NCBI RefSeq assembly: GCF_028751545.1
Contig: NZ_CP071867.1
Span: 779,306-843,305 of the forward strand
DNA length: 64,000 nucleotides
Reading direction: 5' to 3'
Source: Gilliamella sp. B3022
GTDB lineage: Bacteria; Pseudomonadota; Gammaproteobacteria; Enterobacterales; Orbaceae
A model generated the notes under the pieces. The model did not search any database. It was not told the origin of the DNA and worked only from the letters and a program-made list of their open reading frames with translations. Numbering within the stretch: the stretch's first letter is position 1; each line of letters begins with the position of its first letter. A program made the translations under genes and the position numbers. This document shows positions 7,824 to 18,276 of this stretch, in pieces.

Positions 7824-9191
7824 TTAATTACAATGTACCGTAATTGCCAATCCTCCTCGCGATGTTTCTCGATATTTAGCATTCATATCTTTACCGGTTT
7901 CATACATTGTTTTAATCACCTTATCTAAAGAGACTTTTGCTGCCGTTATTCTTCTCAACGCCATTCTTGTGGCATTAATAGCTTTAACCGCTGCAATAGC
8001 ATTACGCTCAATACATGGCACTTGCACCTGCCCAGCGACAGGATCGCACGTTAAACCTAAATTATGTTCCATCGCAATTTCAGCCGCCATACAGACTTGT
8101 TGAGGATTACCCCCTAAAAGTTCGGCTAATCCCGCAGCAGCCATTGAACAAGCCACGCCCACTTCACCTTGGCAACCCACTTCGGCACCAGAAATAGAAG
8201 CATTCATTTGATAAAGTTGTCCAATTGCACCACAGGTTAAAAAGAATCGAATACAAATATCAGGCGTGACTGGATTAATAAATTTATTATAATAACCCAA
8301 AACAGCAGGAATAATACCGCAAGCACCATTAGTTGGAGCCGTAACCACACGCCCACCAGCTGCATTTTCTTCACTAACTGCAAATGCAAACATATTCACC
8401 CAATCAATGATCACCATAGGATCGCCGATGATCTGATCATTCATTGTTGATAGCTGCCGATAAAGAGAGAAAGCTCGGCGTGGTACCTTAAGTGGCCCAG
8501 GTAATAAACCTTCTGTGTTCATGCCACGTTTGATACATTCTAAAATAGTTTGCCCTACGCGTGAAAAATAATCTTCAATTTCTTCATACGAATGAAGTTG
8601 CAGCTCATTTTTCATTATAATACTTGAAATTGATAAAGAATTATCTTCACAATATTTTAATAATTGTGAGGCAGAAGAAAACCGATAAGGCAGTTTTACT
8701 GTTTCTGGTTTTTGCTGTGCAAACTGTTCTTCTTCTACAATTTTACCACCACCTACTGAATAGTAGGTTTTCTCAAACAGCAGAGTTTCACCATTGTAGG
8801 CACTCAATTTCATACCATTTTCATGGAGTGGCAAAAATTTTGAATGAAACACCATACAACTCGCAAGAGAAAAATCGATTTCGTAACGCTTATTATAAAT
8901 CGGTAAGCGATGCGTTTGACTGATTCTTTCAATGAATGATGGAATACTATCAATATTAACCCTATCAGGTTTTTCGCCGGCAAGCCCCATAATAATTGCA
9001 ATATCGGTTTGATGACCTTTACCTGTTAGTGATAAAGATCCATAAACATCAGCAACAATTTTGGTAACTGATGACATCATGTCATTATTTATCAGTTGAT
9101 CTACAAATGCCTTTCCTGCTCTCATAGGGCCAACAGTATGTGAGCTTGAAGGACCAATACCTATTTTAAATATTTCAAATACCGAACTCAT
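7824..9191 (-). CDS. sdaA: L-serine ammonia-lyase (iron-sulfur dependent)
   Basis: Converts L-serine to pyruvate and ammonia with an oxygen-labile [4Fe-4S] cluster. The protein contains the beta domain start ([20 protein letters not shown]) and the alpha-domain signatures [35 protein letters not shown] and [20 protein letters not shown], which carry the cluster cysteines. I choose the ATG at 9191 (455 aa; E. coli SdaA 454), preceded by AGGGA; the upstream TTG at 9218 adds nine residues absent from the family. It lies 198 bases downstream of sdaC on the same strand, so transport and deamination are linked and could share the CRP-type promoter in front of sdaC. Confidence 0.95.
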   Translation of the reverse strand: MSSVFEIFKIGIGPSSSHTVGPMRAGKAFVDQLINNDMMSSVTKIVADVYGSLSLTGKGHQTDIAIIMGLAGEKPDRVNIDSIPSFIERISQTHRLPIYNKRYEIDFSLASCMVFHSKFLPLHENGMKLSAYNGETLLFEKTYYSVGGGKIVEEEQFAQQKPETVKLPYRFSSASQLLKYCEDNSLSISSIIMKNELQLHSYEEIEDYFSRVGQTILECIKRGMNTEGLLPGPLKVPRRAFSLYRQLSTMNDQIIGDPMVIIDWVNMFAFAVSEENAAGGRVVTAPTNGACGIIPAVLGYYNKFINPVTPDICIRFFLTCGAIGQLYQMNASISGAEVGCQGEVGVACSMAAAGLAELLGGNPQQVCMAAEIAMEHNLGLTCDPVAGQVQVPCIERNAIAAVKAINATRMALRRITAAKVSLDKVIKTMYETGKDMNAKYRETSRGGLAITVHCN

Positions 9192-9389
9192 ATTTTTCCC
9201 TTTTTGATACAAACGCAACTCAATGGCGCGAGTCTAAATCTTTAAAAATTTACTATTGTAACAAAACGGCCAATAAGCTAATTCACTATTAACACTATTT
9301 TACCTATAGATCCTGCATACTATTGGCTAATACCCATGGATTTTATTCATTAAAAAATCAAATCATTCATAATAAATAATGGGTTAATC

Positions 9390-10691
9390 TTAAATTAAAT
9401 TATAAATAGCGGCTGAAATCGCAATGAATCCCATGATCACAATAAATCCATTACTCAGTTTGCCACGATATTTTGCTAATGTGGGCAATTTATGAATGGC
9501 ATACATAGGCATTATGAACAATAGGACAGCCAAAATTGGACCACCTAGTGATTCAATTAAACCTAAAATACTCGGATTTAGTGTTGCAACGCCCCATGCT
9601 GTTAAAAACATAAATGACACAACAAGTTTTTCAAGTTTGTTTTCAGATATTGTTTTGTTACGACAACGTAAAGCTTTATTCACTATACCATTAAACCCTT
9701 CTTTAGCTCCCAAATAGTGTCCCAAAAACGATTTAGCCATAGCAATAAAGGCAATTGGTGGACCAATATACTCAATCACCGGCGAATTAAAGCGATTAGC
9801 TAGATAAGATAATATTGAAATATTTTGCGCTTTTGCTTCTAAAAGTTCTGTAGGTGATAAACAAAGTGCACAACTAAATACAAAAAACATCACAGTTACA
9901 ACCATCATAATATTACTGACTGCAATAATTTTAGTGCATTTTGGTTCAGCATAAGTTTTCCCATATTCTTTACGTTTCGCAACAGCTAAAGAAGAAATAA
10001 TCGGCGAATGATTAAATGCAAAAACCATAACAGGAATGACCAACCAAAGTGTCATTAAAGTACCATGACCACTATAATCATTATTACTAAAAGAAATATT
10101 ATGAAAAATTTCACCATTCCATTCAGGAATTAAAAATAATGCTAAAATCATTAATACCGCAATGAAAGGAAACACCAAAATGGACATAACATTTACAATA
10201 AACCCTTCACCAAAATGAACAATCGACATTAAAAAAGCGACCAAAATAAAAGATAACAAAACTCTTGGTAGTGAAGCCAAACCAAGTTGGTGCACCATAA
10301 AACTGTCGACGGTATTAGTAATGCCAACACTGTATACTAATAAAATGGGGTAAATAGCAAAAAAATAAAGTACTGTTATCCAGTTACCTGCAGTGCGGCC
10401 AAAAGCTTCTTCAACGACAACAGTAATATCCCCTTCTCGGTTTTTACCTGACAATACAAATCGACACAAAGCTCGATGAGCAAAAAATGTCATAGGAAAA
10501 GCAAGAACTAACATCACTAATAAAGGAATTAAACCTCCAACACCCGCATTAATTGGTAAAAACAAAACTCCTGCACCAATCGCAGTACCATAAAGGCTTA
10601 GCATCCATAGAGTATCGCTTTTACGCCATTTAGATAATGCCGCATCCTCTTTAGAAATTGTTATCCCCTCATTAATGGTTAATTGGTCCAT
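9390..10691 (-). CDS. sdaC: serine/proton symporter (HAAAP family)
   Basis: Inner-membrane carrier of the hydroxy/aromatic amino-acid permease family, importing L-serine with protons. 433 aa with about eleven hydrophobic segments; the start region has the family feature SDTLWMLSLYGTAIGAGVLF, and GKNREGDITVVVEEAFGRTAG follows. E. coli SdaC has 429 aa. An AAGGAG site precedes the ATG (complement of 10700s). It is transcribed toward sdaA, matching its role as supplier of serine for deamination. A CRP-like palindrome and a correctly spaced -10 lie upstream (10728-10770), in line with the known CRP control of sdaC in E. coli. Confidence 0.93.
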   Translation of the reverse strand: MDQLTINEGITISKEDAALSKWRKSDTLWMLSLYGTAIGAGVLFLPINAGVGGLIPLLVMLVLAFPMTFFAHRALCRFVLSGKNREGDITVVVEEAFGRTAGNWITVLYFFAIYPILLVYSVGITNTVDSFMVHQLGLASLPRVLLSFILVAFLMSIVHFGEGFIVNVMSILVFPFIAVLMILALFLIPEWNGEIFHNISFSNNDYSGHGTLMTLWLVIPVMVFAFNHSPIISSLAVAKRKEYGKTYAEPKCTKIIAVSNIMMVVTVMFFVFSCALCLSPTELLEAKAQNISILSYLANRFNSPVIEYIGPPIAFIAMAKSFLGHYLGAKEGFNGIVNKALRCRNKTISENKLEKLVVSFMFLTAWGVATLNPSILGLIESLGGPILAVLLFIMPMYAIHKLPTLAKYRGKLSNGFIVIMGFIAISAAIYNLI

Positions 10692-10727
10692 ATTAAACTA
10701 CTCCTTATGTTTAAAAATTTTGCGCAT

Positions 10728-10770
10728 ATGATATCAACTTAATATCCTTATCAACGTGATCTTTGTCACA
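10728..10770 (-). promoter_or_regulatory. CRP-dependent promoter candidate of sdaC, within the sdaC-proS divergent region
   Basis: On the minus strand, TGTGA-N6-TCACG is read from 10770 to 10755 (nine of ten half-site bases match TGTGA-N6-TCACA). A TATCAT -10 hexamer lies at 10733-10728. With transcription starting near 10721 the CRP centre is at about -41.5, the class II position. The rest of the divergent region (10692-11113, 422 bases) is AT-rich; apart from the start-proximal ribosome binding sites I see nothing else definite, and the proS promoter could not be assigned. Confidence 0.6.
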
Positions 10771-11113
10771 TAAACATAATAAGTTAAATATAATCAATAT
10801 CATATATTTTAAAAATATATCTATTTTGATACTTAGTGTTGCCAAAAAAATTAAAGCATCAATTTTAATACAAAATATTTATAAAATTACCAACAATTTT
10901 CAATTGGCCAAAAAATTATAATGCAATTTAAATTAGAATTAGATTTGGCATTGATCGCAAGTCGCTTGTGTTATTTGAAAGGCTATTAAGGTTTTTATTA
11001 TCTATTTCACATCAAAAATAACGATAAAATTACTTTAGTGTTGCGCTGGGTACTGCTAAACTAGCAAGCATTTTTAGTATATTTATAAGTAAATTATTTT
11101 TCGGGATAAATTC

Positions 11114-12835
11114 ATGCGAACCAGTAAATATCTTCTTTCTACGTTAAAAGAAACGCCAGCTGATGCTGAAGTAATTAGTCATCAATTAATGTTACGTGCC
11201 GGTATGATTCGAAAAGTTGCGGCAGGTTTATATACTTGGTTGCCAACTGGTTATCGTGTACTTAAAAAAGTTGAAAACATTGTCCGAGAGGAAATGAATA
11301 AAGCTGGTGCAATTGAAGTACTAATGCCTGTTGTCCAACCTGCTGATATTTGGCAAGAAAGTGGACGTTGGGAACAATATGGCCCAGAGCTATTACGTAT
11401 TAAAGACCGAGGTCATCGCGACTTTGTATTAGGACCAACACATGAGGAAGTGATTACCGACTTACTACGCAATGAAGTTAGTTCCTATAAGCAACTACCA
11501 TTGAATGTTTATCAAATTCAAACCAAATTCCGTGATGAAGTTCGCCCACGTTTTGGTGTAATGCGTTCACGTGAGTTTATTATGAAAGATGCTTATTCAT
11601 TCCATACGTCACAAGCATCATTACAAGAAACTTATGATGACATGTACAAAGCTTATAGTGCAGTATTTACTCGCGCAGGCTTAAACTTTAGAGCAGTACG
11701 TGCCGATACCGGATCAATTGGAGGTAATTGGTCACACGAATTCCAAGTCTTAGCTGATAGTGGTGAAGATGATATTGTTTTTTCAACTGAATCAGATTAT
11801 GCAGCCAATATCGAAATGGCCCAAGCATTAGCACCGACTCAAAACCGTGCAGCGCCAACAAAAGTAATGGAAATTGTGGATACTCCAAATGCTAAAACCA
11901 TTGATGAATTAGTTCAACAGTTCAATTTACCAATTGAAAAAACGGTTAAAACATTAATGGTAAAAGCAACTAAAGAAAGTGGTCATCAATTAGTCGCATT
12001 ATTAGTGCGTGGTGATCATACTTTAAATGAAATCAAAGCTGAAAAAATTGACATTGTTGCTTCACCATTAGAATTTGCAACTGATGAAGAAATTCGCGCT
12101 ATTGTTAATGCTGGTCCTGGATCATTAGGTCCAATTAACCTAAATATGCCAATTATTATTGACCGGGATGTCGCAGTAATGAGTGATTTTAGTGCTGGAG
12201 CGAATATTGATCATAAACATTACTTTAATATTAATTGGGAACGAGATGTTGCTCTTCCACGCATTGAAGATATTCGTAATGTGGTTGAAGGTGATATGAG
12301 TCCTGATGGTAAAGGCACATTACAAATTAAACGCGGCATTGAAGTTGGGCACATTTTCCAACTTGGAACTAAGTATTCAGAAGCCATGAAAGCTACGGTT
12401 CAAGGCGAGGATGGACAAAACCATGTTATGATTATGGGGTGTTACGGCATTGGTGTCAGTCGCATTGTGGCCGCAGCAATTGAACAATGCCATGATGAAC
12501 GTGGTATTGTATGGCCAGAAGCCATCGCTCCATTTAGTGTTGTCATTATTCCTATGAACATGCATAAATCTGAAAAAGTACAAGCAACAGCTGAAAGACT
12601 TTATGCGGATTTACAAGCTACAGGTATTGAAGTGTTGCTTGATGATCGTAAAGAGCGACCAGGTGTGATGTTTGCCGATGCTGAGTTAATAGGAATTCCA
12701 CATACCATTGTTATTGGTGAACGAAATCTTGAAAATGGCGAAGTGGAATATAAACACCGCTGTGGAGGGGATAAAGAAATGGTAAAAATTGAAAGCATCA
12801 TTGAATTTATCCAAAACCGTCGTCAATTGGTATAA
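11114..12835 (+). CDS. proS: prolyl-tRNA synthetase (bacterial type with editing insertion)
   Basis: Class II aminoacyl-tRNA synthetase charging tRNA(Pro). Motif 1 region ([21 protein letters not shown]), motif 2 ([25 protein letters not shown]), the YbaK-like INS editing domain (about residues 225-405), motif 3 ([17 protein letters not shown]) and the anticodon-binding domain ([12 protein letters not shown] to the end) follow in order. 573 aa against 572 in E. coli. The INS domain clears Ala-tRNA(Pro), while the free-standing YbaK at 26029 clears Cys-tRNA(Pro), so both halves of proline proofreading are in this window. Confidence 0.97.
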   Translation: MRTSKYLLSTLKETPADAEVISHQLMLRAGMIRKVAAGLYTWLPTGYRVLKKVENIVREEMNKAGAIEVLMPVVQPADIWQESGRWEQYGPELLRIKDRGHRDFVLGPTHEEVITDLLRNEVSSYKQLPLNVYQIQTKFRDEVRPRFGVMRSREFIMKDAYSFHTSQASLQETYDDMYKAYSAVFTRAGLNFRAVRADTGSIGGNWSHEFQVLADSGEDDIVFSTESDYAANIEMAQALAPTQNRAAPTKVMEIVDTPNAKTIDELVQQFNLPIEKTVKTLMVKATKESGHQLVALLVRGDHTLNEIKAEKIDIVASPLEFATDEEIRAIVNAGPGSLGPINLNMPIIIDRDVAVMSDFSAGANIDHKHYFNINWERDVALPRIEDIRNVVEGDMSPDGKGTLQIKRGIEVGHIFQLGTKYSEAMKATVQGEDGQNHVMIMGCYGIGVSRIVAAAIEQCHDERGIVWPEAIAPFSVVIIPMNMHKSEKVQATAERLYADLQATGIEVLLDDRKERPGVMFADAELIGIPHTIVIGERNLENGEVEYKHRCGGDKEMVKIESIIEFIQNRRQLV

Positions 12836-12868
12836 AATTAATAGATAAATTGCACATATTTATGCTGT

Positions 12869-12942
12869 CACAACACAACAATTAAGTCCTTGTTATTGCT
12901 TTATCAACGTAAAAATAACAAATTTATTCATGTTGTGTTGTG
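12869..12942 (+). terminator. nested long hairpin downstream of proS, probable terminator
   Basis: CACAACACAACA (12869-12880) pairs perfectly with TGTTGTGTTGTG (12931-12942). Inside it, TTGTTATT (12890-12897) pairs with AATAACAA (12914-12921). TCTTTTTC follows the outer arm. This looks like a large, possibly two-part terminator for proS. Because the right arm would encode the first residues of the longest downstream reading frame, it argues against that frame's upstream ATG at 12930. Confidence 0.55.
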
Positions 12943-12974
12943 TCTTTTTCAGGATATTTGACTGCCAATTTAAT

Positions 12975-13442
12975 ATGAAACCTAGCAATAATTTACCCAA
13001 TAATTTTTATAAAATCTCGAACGATCTTTCACGATCAGAACAGCCTACTCGAAAACAGATACAATATCTTAGTAAGTTAGGTTTTAAAACCATTATCAAC
13101 TTGCGTTTATTGCATAGTAATCGAGATAAGTTAGAAAATACTGTTCTTTCCGAAGTTTGGATCAAGGTACGGGCTGGCAATATTACCGACGAAAAAATGA
13201 TTGAGATACTCAGAGCTTTTAAACAATCACCCAAACCAGTCTTAATTCATTGTTGGCATGGTAGCGATCGTACTGGTGTTGCTGTGGCTATGTATCGTAT
13301 AGTCTTCCAAAATTGGTCAAAATCTCAAGCCATTGATGAATTAATGAACCCAGAATTTGGTCATCACTATAATGTTTATCCTAATATTGTTAAATACATC
13401 AAAAATGTAGATATCGAAAAAATTCGAGCCGCAGTATTATAA
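12975..13442 (+). CDS. small tyrosine / dual-specificity phosphatase
   Basis: A 155-residue cysteine-based phosphatase. The signature HCWHGSDRTG fits HCX5R, with nucleophile C93 and phosphate-binding R99 in the chosen frame; upstream blocks are YKISNDLSRSEQP and GFKTIINLR, downstream MYRIVFQNWSKSQAIDEL. Proteins with this pattern are small bacterial members of the dual-specificity family whose substrates are not established. The reading frame stays open back to an ATG at 12930, but that extension lies in the hairpin after proS; neither start has a strong ribosome binding site. It stands between proS and bepA with no obvious functional link. Confidence 0.75.
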   Translation: MKPSNNLPNNFYKISNDLSRSEQPTRKQIQYLSKLGFKTIINLRLLHSNRDKLENTVLSEVWIKVRAGNITDEKMIEILRAFKQSPKPVLIHCWHGSDRTGVAVAMYRIVFQNWSKSQAIDELMNPEFGHHYNVYPNIVKYIKNVDIEKIRAAVL

Positions 13443-13570
13443 TATTTTATTATTTTTTATCCTCAAAACCTGATATATTTATAGATTGATTAATAAATCA
13501 AAGTGAAATTGTGTTTTTTTTCATCTAAAATGATAATTGTCAAATATTCATATTCCTATAGGTTGAAATA

Positions 13571-15025
13571 ATGTTAAAAAAAACAGTCGCATTTGTGCTA
13601 TCTACCTCACTATTATTACAACATGCCCCTTTAGTTTATGCCGATAATATCAATCTTCCTGATATAGGTACGACCGCTGCTTCAACGTTAAGTATAGGAC
13701 AAGAGATGGAGATGGGCGATTATTCTATGCGGTTATTACGCGCGGATGCCCCTATTATTAACGATCCAGTTTTGAATCAATATATCAATGATTTAGGTAA
13801 AAAATTAGTTTCAAAAGCAGAATCAGTACAAACACCTTTTCATTTTTATATTATACGAAGCAATATAATTAATGCATTTGCTATGTTTGGCGGTAATGTG
13901 GTTATTCACTCTAAATTAATATTAGATACAAATAATGAAAGCCAATTAGCTTCTGTCATGGCTCACGAAATTGGACATGTTACTCAACGTCATTTAGCGA
14001 GATCAATGGAAAACCAGAATCGTAACAGTCCTTATGTTTGGAGTGCTACATTAGGTTCTTTACTATTAGCATTAGCCAATCCAGAAGCTGGGATGATGGC
14101 AATGACAAGTACTATTGCTGGTTCAACGCAAAGTATGATTAGTTTTACTCAAAGTAATGAACAAGAAGCCGATCGTGTTGGTTTAAGGACACTTGCTAAA
14201 GCAGGGTTTGATCCATATGCTTCATCGGAATTCTTGCAAAAGCTAGCGGATGAAACCCGTTTTAGTAGTAAGCAGCCAGAAATTTTGCTTACTCACCCGC
14301 TACCAAATAGTCGTTTAGCCGATATTCGTAATCGTTCAATGCAATATTCCAAAAAAGATGTTGCTCCTTCACTTAATTATTATTTAGCCAAAGCAAGAAT
14401 AGCAATTTTACTCAATAATAATAGCAATACTGGTAAATTATTACTTGAAGATTACAAAAAAATCAATAATGAACAAAGCAAAATGGCTATGATTTATGGT
14501 GCTGCACTAACGGATTATCGAGATGGTAATTATCAAAAAGCAAAACAGCAACTGCAACCATTATTAGATAATGATCCCAATAATCTTTGGTACATAGATT
14601 TAATGACAGATATTGATCTAAGTACGAATAACAATAGTGCTGCAATTAATCGATTGCAAGCTGCATTAAAAAAATCTCCAAATAGTTCAGCATTACAACT
14701 CAATTTGGCTAATGCTTATGTGCAAAATAAAAATTATCAAAAAGCCGTAAGTATCCTTCATCGATATACTTTTGATCACAATGATGATACCAATGGTTGG
14801 GAGTTACTGATTTTGGCTTATGGGGGATTGCATTCAAGAGCTAAAGAAATGAGTGCTCAAGCAGAACTCATTGCACTACAAGGTCAATTTCAACGTTCAA
14901 TCCAAATATTACAAAATGCTAAAAATCATACGAAAGGCGATCAAATCTTGATGTCAAGGATTGAGGCTAGAATTAAACAGTTACAACAGCTACAACAACG
15001 GTATTCACAATACAGTAAAACATAA
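13571..15025 (+). CDS. bepA: periplasmic M48 metalloprotease / chaperone BepA
   Basis: BepA (YfgC) surveys outer-membrane assembly, degrading stalled LptD and BamA and helping LptD mature. A signal peptide (cleavage near A24, VYA-DN) precedes the M48 domain with zinc ligands H132 and H136 in HEIGH, E197 in NEQEAD and the regulatory histidine H242 in THPLPNSR. Tetratricopeptide repeats fill the C-terminal 200 residues (LAKARIAILLNN..., DYRDGNYQKAKQQL, YVQNKNYQKAVSIL). At 484 aa it matches the E. coli length of 487. A weak AGGTTG precedes the ATG. Confidence 0.94.
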   Translation: MLKKTVAFVLSTSLLLQHAPLVYADNINLPDIGTTAASTLSIGQEMEMGDYSMRLLRADAPIINDPVLNQYINDLGKKLVSKAESVQTPFHFYIIRSNIINAFAMFGGNVVIHSKLILDTNNESQLASVMAHEIGHVTQRHLARSMENQNRNSPYVWSATLGSLLLALANPEAGMMAMTSTIAGSTQSMISFTQSNEQEADRVGLRTLAKAGFDPYASSEFLQKLADETRFSSKQPEILLTHPLPNSRLADIRNRSMQYSKKDVAPSLNYYLAKARIAILLNNNSNTGKLLLEDYKKINNEQSKMAMIYGAALTDYRDGNYQKAKQQLQPLLDNDPNNLWYIDLMTDIDLSTNNNSAAINRLQAALKKSPNSSALQLNLANAYVQNKNYQKAVSILHRYTFDHNDDTNGWELLILAYGGLHSRAKEMSAQAELIALQGQFQRSIQILQNAKNHTKGDQILMSRIEARIKQLQQLQQRYSQYSKT

Positions 15026-15037
15026 ATGTTATGCCAG

Positions 15038-15089
15038 TTTATTATCTCTCATTTTATGTTATTAAACACATTATTTGAGAGATAATAAA
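15038..15089. terminator. bidirectional terminator between bepA and the histidine phosphatase gene
   Basis: TTTATTATCTCTCA (15038-15051) and TGAGAGATAATAAA (15076-15089) form a perfect 14-bp stem around a 24-base loop, between convergent genes. A-rich and T-rich flanks serve both directions. Confidence 0.65.
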
Positions 15090-15103
15090 AAATACATGGC
15101 CAA

Positions 15104-15766
15104 TTATTTATCCGTTAAATGATCTATATTGTTATAATATTTAACCGTAAATTTCCCTTCTGACTGGTCATCGGCTTGTTGATAATTAACAACACTTACG
15201 CTGGTATTTAACATACGAGGAAAGTATTGTTCATCACGATGTAAACGCCAATCGCCTCCATTTAATACGCAAAGTAATAACCGTAATACCGTTCCATGCG
15301 AAACAACCAAAATATTGCCTGTATTTTGTGGCACTTGTTGGATTATTGTATTTAAAGCTTGTTTCATTCGTGTTAGAACATCCAGGTAATTTTCACCTTT
15401 ATTAACAGATGCATCAAAATTAGCGGGATCGGTTAAATAAGTCATAAATTCTGGCACTTCTTTTTTAAGAGTCGGTACGTGTTTTCCCTCCCAATTACCA
15501 AAATCCATTTCTTGCAAATCAGACAGTTCGAAAGTTGGAATATTATGAAGATTTTCGTTAACAATATAATTTCGTGTTTCTATAGCACGTTGTTGAGTAC
15601 TGGAGTATGCTTGCAAAAAAGGCACATTTTTTAAATGTTTCCCTGTTATTTTCGCACCCAAAATGCCTTGCTCTGTCAAAGGTGAATTTTGCGATCCTTG
15701 CATTTGATCTTTAACATTCCACTCTGTTTGCCCATGTCTAATTAAGTATAAATTGAGATCTTTCAT
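15104..15766 (-). CDS. histidine phosphatase superfamily protein (phosphoglycerate mutase-like)
   Basis: 220 aa with the branch-1 histidine phosphatase signature LIRHGQTEWN at residues 7-16 (catalytic His in RHG), QGSQNSPLTEQG, then SSTQQRAIETR, LQEMDFGNWEG and the second catalytic histidine in VVSHGTVLRLLL. Such proteins include GpmB, CobC and broad-specificity phosphatases; the sequence does not settle which substrate is used, so I give no symbol. It starts 20 bases after rluC and is probably cotranscribed with it. No transmembrane segment or signal peptide. Confidence 0.8.
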   Translation of the reverse strand: MKDLNLYLIRHGQTEWNVKDQMQGSQNSPLTEQGILGAKITGKHLKNVPFLQAYSSTQQRAIETRNYIVNENLHNIPTFELSDLQEMDFGNWEGKHVPTLKKEVPEFMTYLTDPANFDASVNKGENYLDVLTRMKQALNTIIQQVPQNTGNILVVSHGTVLRLLLCVLNGGDWRLHRDEQYFPRMLNTSVSVVNYQQADDQSEGKFTVKYYNNIDHLTDK

Positions 15767-15786
15767 TCGTACTCACTACCTTTTTT

Positions 15787-16776
15787 TTATTTTAACGATT
15801 CTGTTTGTTGATATTTATCATTTCTAAGCTGATTTAAACATGCCTGTAACTTATCATCCATAGGCGCATGTAATTGCATTTCTTGTAAAGTTTTAGGATG
15901 AATAAATTTCACATTTGCTGCATGTAAAAATAACCGGTTAAGCTTTGTATTTACCAATAGTGCATCAAATTGGTTATCACCATAACGATCATCAAAAGCA
16001 ATTGGATGGTTAGCATATTGAGTATGAACTCGAATTTGATGAGTACGCCCCGTAACCGGACTGGCTTTAATTAAAGTTGCAAAATCAAATCGCTCTTCAA
16101 CTTTAAATCGTGTTTCAGAAGGTTTTCCTTCTTTATCAACTCGGACAACTCGTTCACCACTTTTTAATACGTTTTTAAGTAATGGAGCCTGCACTACTTT
16201 ACATTCCGACGACCAATTTCCTTTAACTAATGCAAGATAATTTTTTTGCATCTGTTTAAGCCTCAGCTGCTCATGTAATGCTTTTAATGCAGAACGTTTT
16301 TTAGCGATTAACAACACACCCGATGTTTCACGATCAATTCGATGGACTAATTCTAAAAATTTTGCTTCGGGTCTTAATGCACGTAATCCTTCAATAACAC
16401 CAAAACTCAAACCACTACCACCATGAACAGCAATACCAGAAGGCTTATTAATTGCTAAAATCACATCATCTTCATAAATAATTGCTTTTTCCAAATCGGC
16501 TACTTTATTAAGCTTAGTTGAAATTTCGGGGGTCGATTTTTCGGCAACGCGAATAGGAGGAATACGAATTTCATCACCATGATTTAATTTATATTCGGGT
16601 TTTACGCGTTTTTTATTAACTCTCACTTCACCTTTTCTTAGTATGCGATAAATCATACTTTTAGGCACACCTTTTAAATGTGTGATTAAAAAGTTATCAA
16701 TTCGTTGTGTCGCATTTTCTTCTGAAATTGTAACAAATGAGACTTGCAATTTAGTTTGTGGAACGTTTGAATCCAT
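15787..16776 (-). CDS. rluC: 23S rRNA pseudouridine synthase RluC (sites 955, 2504, 2580)
   Basis: An S4 RNA-binding domain at the N-terminus (RIDNFLITHLKGVPKSMIYR, GEVRVNKKRVKPEYKLNHGD) is followed by the RsuA/RluA catalytic domain with HRIDRETSGVLL, whose aspartate is the nucleophile, and TGRTHQIRVH. 329 aa against 319 in E. coli. RluC is favoured over RluD by the S4 domain sequence and by VIYEDDVILAINKPSGIAVHGGSG in its typical form. In E. coli the gene is divergent from rne; here the divergent neighbour is dsbB, 148 bases away. Confidence 0.9.
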   Translation of the reverse strand: MDSNVPQTKLQVSFVTISEENATQRIDNFLITHLKGVPKSMIYRILRKGEVRVNKKRVKPEYKLNHGDEIRIPPIRVAEKSTPEISTKLNKVADLEKAIIYEDDVILAINKPSGIAVHGGSGLSFGVIEGLRALRPEAKFLELVHRIDRETSGVLLIAKKRSALKALHEQLRLKQMQKNYLALVKGNWSSECKVVQAPLLKNVLKSGERVVRVDKEGKPSETRFKVEERFDFATLIKASPVTGRTHQIRVHTQYANHPIAFDDRYGDNQFDALLVNTKLNRLFLHAANVKFIHPKTLQEMQLHAPMDDKLQACLNQLRNDKYQQTESLK

Positions 16777-16924
16777 AAGAAGTGATTAATCCGCCATCAA
16801 TGTATAAAAGTCGTTTACATTATCCGAAAATAAACTACACTACCATCACTAAAAAATCAGTTAGATTACTTTCGATATAATTAAAGATAGGTAATTATAA
16901 CGGAATATGGAGGAATAAAATAGT

Positions 16925-17467
16925 ATGTTATCACTACTCAATCATTACTCACATGGCAGAGCTGCTTGGTTTTTATTATTCCTTTCTACCTTTATTTTTG
17001 AATTAACGGCTCTCTATTTTCAATATGGGTTAGGACTAGCCCCTTGTACATTATGCATTTATCAACGCTGTGCAATTTTTGGAATTATGCTTGCAAGCAT
17101 TATTGGATTGATTAAGCCTAATAATTTTATTTTTCGATTAATCGGAATTTTGATTTGGTTGATTAGTGCATATAAAGGATTTACCCTAGCCACATTTCAT
17201 GCCCATTTACAATTTGAACCCAACCTCAGTGATACATGTTCAATTAACGTTCAATTTCCATCTTGGTTACCTTTAAATCAATGGTTACCAAGTATGTTTA
17301 ATGCGTATGGCTCATGTGCCGATAAAATTTGGACTTTTTTAACCATCGAAATGTCTCAATGGATGATTATTATTTTCGCCTGTTATTTTCTTGTTGGGCT
17401 AGCTGTCTTTATTGCTCAATTTTTCTCGGCAAGAAAACATAATGTCAAGCCAGAGGCACTTTTATAA
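16925..17467 (+). CDS. dsbB: disulfide bond formation protein DsbB
   Basis: Inner-membrane quinone reductase that reoxidises DsbA. Four transmembrane segments are visible, with the quinone-proximal pair C41 and C44 (APCTLCIYQRC) at the end of the second helix and the interdomain pair C105 and C131 in the second periplasmic loop. All four essential cysteines are present, and the length of 180 aa matches the 176 of E. coli. The start is preceded by GGAGG-like sequence about ten bases upstream. Oxidative (DsbB) and isomerising (DsbC) branches of the disulfide system are thus both represented here, although DsbA and DsbD are not in the window. Confidence 0.95.
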   Translation: MLSLLNHYSHGRAAWFLLFLSTFIFELTALYFQYGLGLAPCTLCIYQRCAIFGIMLASIIGLIKPNNFIFRLIGILIWLISAYKGFTLATFHAHLQFEPNLSDTCSINVQFPSWLPLNQWLPSMFNAYGSCADKIWTFLTIEMSQWMIIIFACYFLVGLAVFIAQFFSARKHNVKPEALL

Positions 17468-17534
17468 AACTGGCACTTTTTGTTGAGTTTGCTAAAATGT
17501 ATGGCAATTTTATTTTGAGAATTGTCATACATAA

Positions 17535-18191
17535 ATGCTTTTGGAATATCATCCCCCCATTGACCCTTGGCTTTCTATCCTACATCAAGATGACCATATT
17601 GTCGTTGTTAATAAACAACCTGGTATATTGTCGGTATCAGGCAATAAACCTCAATTTATTGACAGTATTATTCACCGTTTACAACAGAAATACAGTTATG
17701 TGGAGTCTGTTCATCGCTTAGATATGGCAACCAGTGGTATTATGGTTGCAGCACTATCAAAATTAGCAGATCGAGACATCAAAAAGCAATTTCGAGAACG
17801 GATCCCTAAAAAAACCTATATTGCTGTTGTATATGGGCATCTTGCGCAAGATACGGGAAAAATTGAACTGCCTTTAATTTGTGATTGGCCTAATCGCCCT
17901 AGGCAAATGGTCGATTTTGAAAATGGTAAACATGCATTAACTGAATATCAAGTTATTTCACGAAATGCCAATAATACCACCAGAGTTAAATTATTTCCAT
18001 TTACGGGGCGGTCACATCAATTACGTGTTCATATGCAAGCTATTGGGCATCCAATTTTAGGAGACAAATTTTATGCGCATCCTGAGGCATTTTCGATGTC
18101 TCAAAGATTGTTGTTACATGCCCAATTACTGACCATTAATCATCCTAAAACAGGTGAAAGCATGACTTTTACGTGCGAACCTAATTTTTAA
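17535..18191 (+). CDS. rluA: dual-specificity pseudouridine synthase RluA (23S 746, tRNA 32)
   Basis: A 218-residue RluA-type synthase without an S4 domain: LEYHPPIDPWLSILHQDDHI at the start is the characteristic RluA opening, followed by VNKQPGILSVSG, VHRLDMATSGIMV with the catalytic aspartate, and TGRSHQLRVHMQAIGHPILG. E. coli RluA has 219 aa. It modifies U746 of 23S rRNA and U32 of several tRNAs. It lies 67 bases after dsbB. A second, unrelated-frame ORF over its 5' part is not supported. Confidence 0.93.
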   Translation: MLLEYHPPIDPWLSILHQDDHIVVVNKQPGILSVSGNKPQFIDSIIHRLQQKYSYVESVHRLDMATSGIMVAALSKLADRDIKKQFRERIPKKTYIAVVYGHLAQDTGKIELPLICDWPNRPRQMVDFENGKHALTEYQVISRNANNTTRVKLFPFTGRSHQLRVHMQAIGHPILGDKFYAHPEAFSMSQRLLLHAQLLTINHPKTGESMTFTCEPNF

Positions 18192-18276
18192 AAATGTGCA
18201 TATATCAACTCCCCACAGTGACACAAAATTCACTAGCGATAATATTTAACAAACAAGTTATATTAAGGAAATTAGA

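Noticed and set aside
12930-12974. ATG 12930 as start of the small phosphatase
   Set aside because: It lies in the right arm of the hairpin after proS, has no ribosome binding site, and encodes a cysteine- and phenylalanine-rich stretch unlike the rest of the protein.
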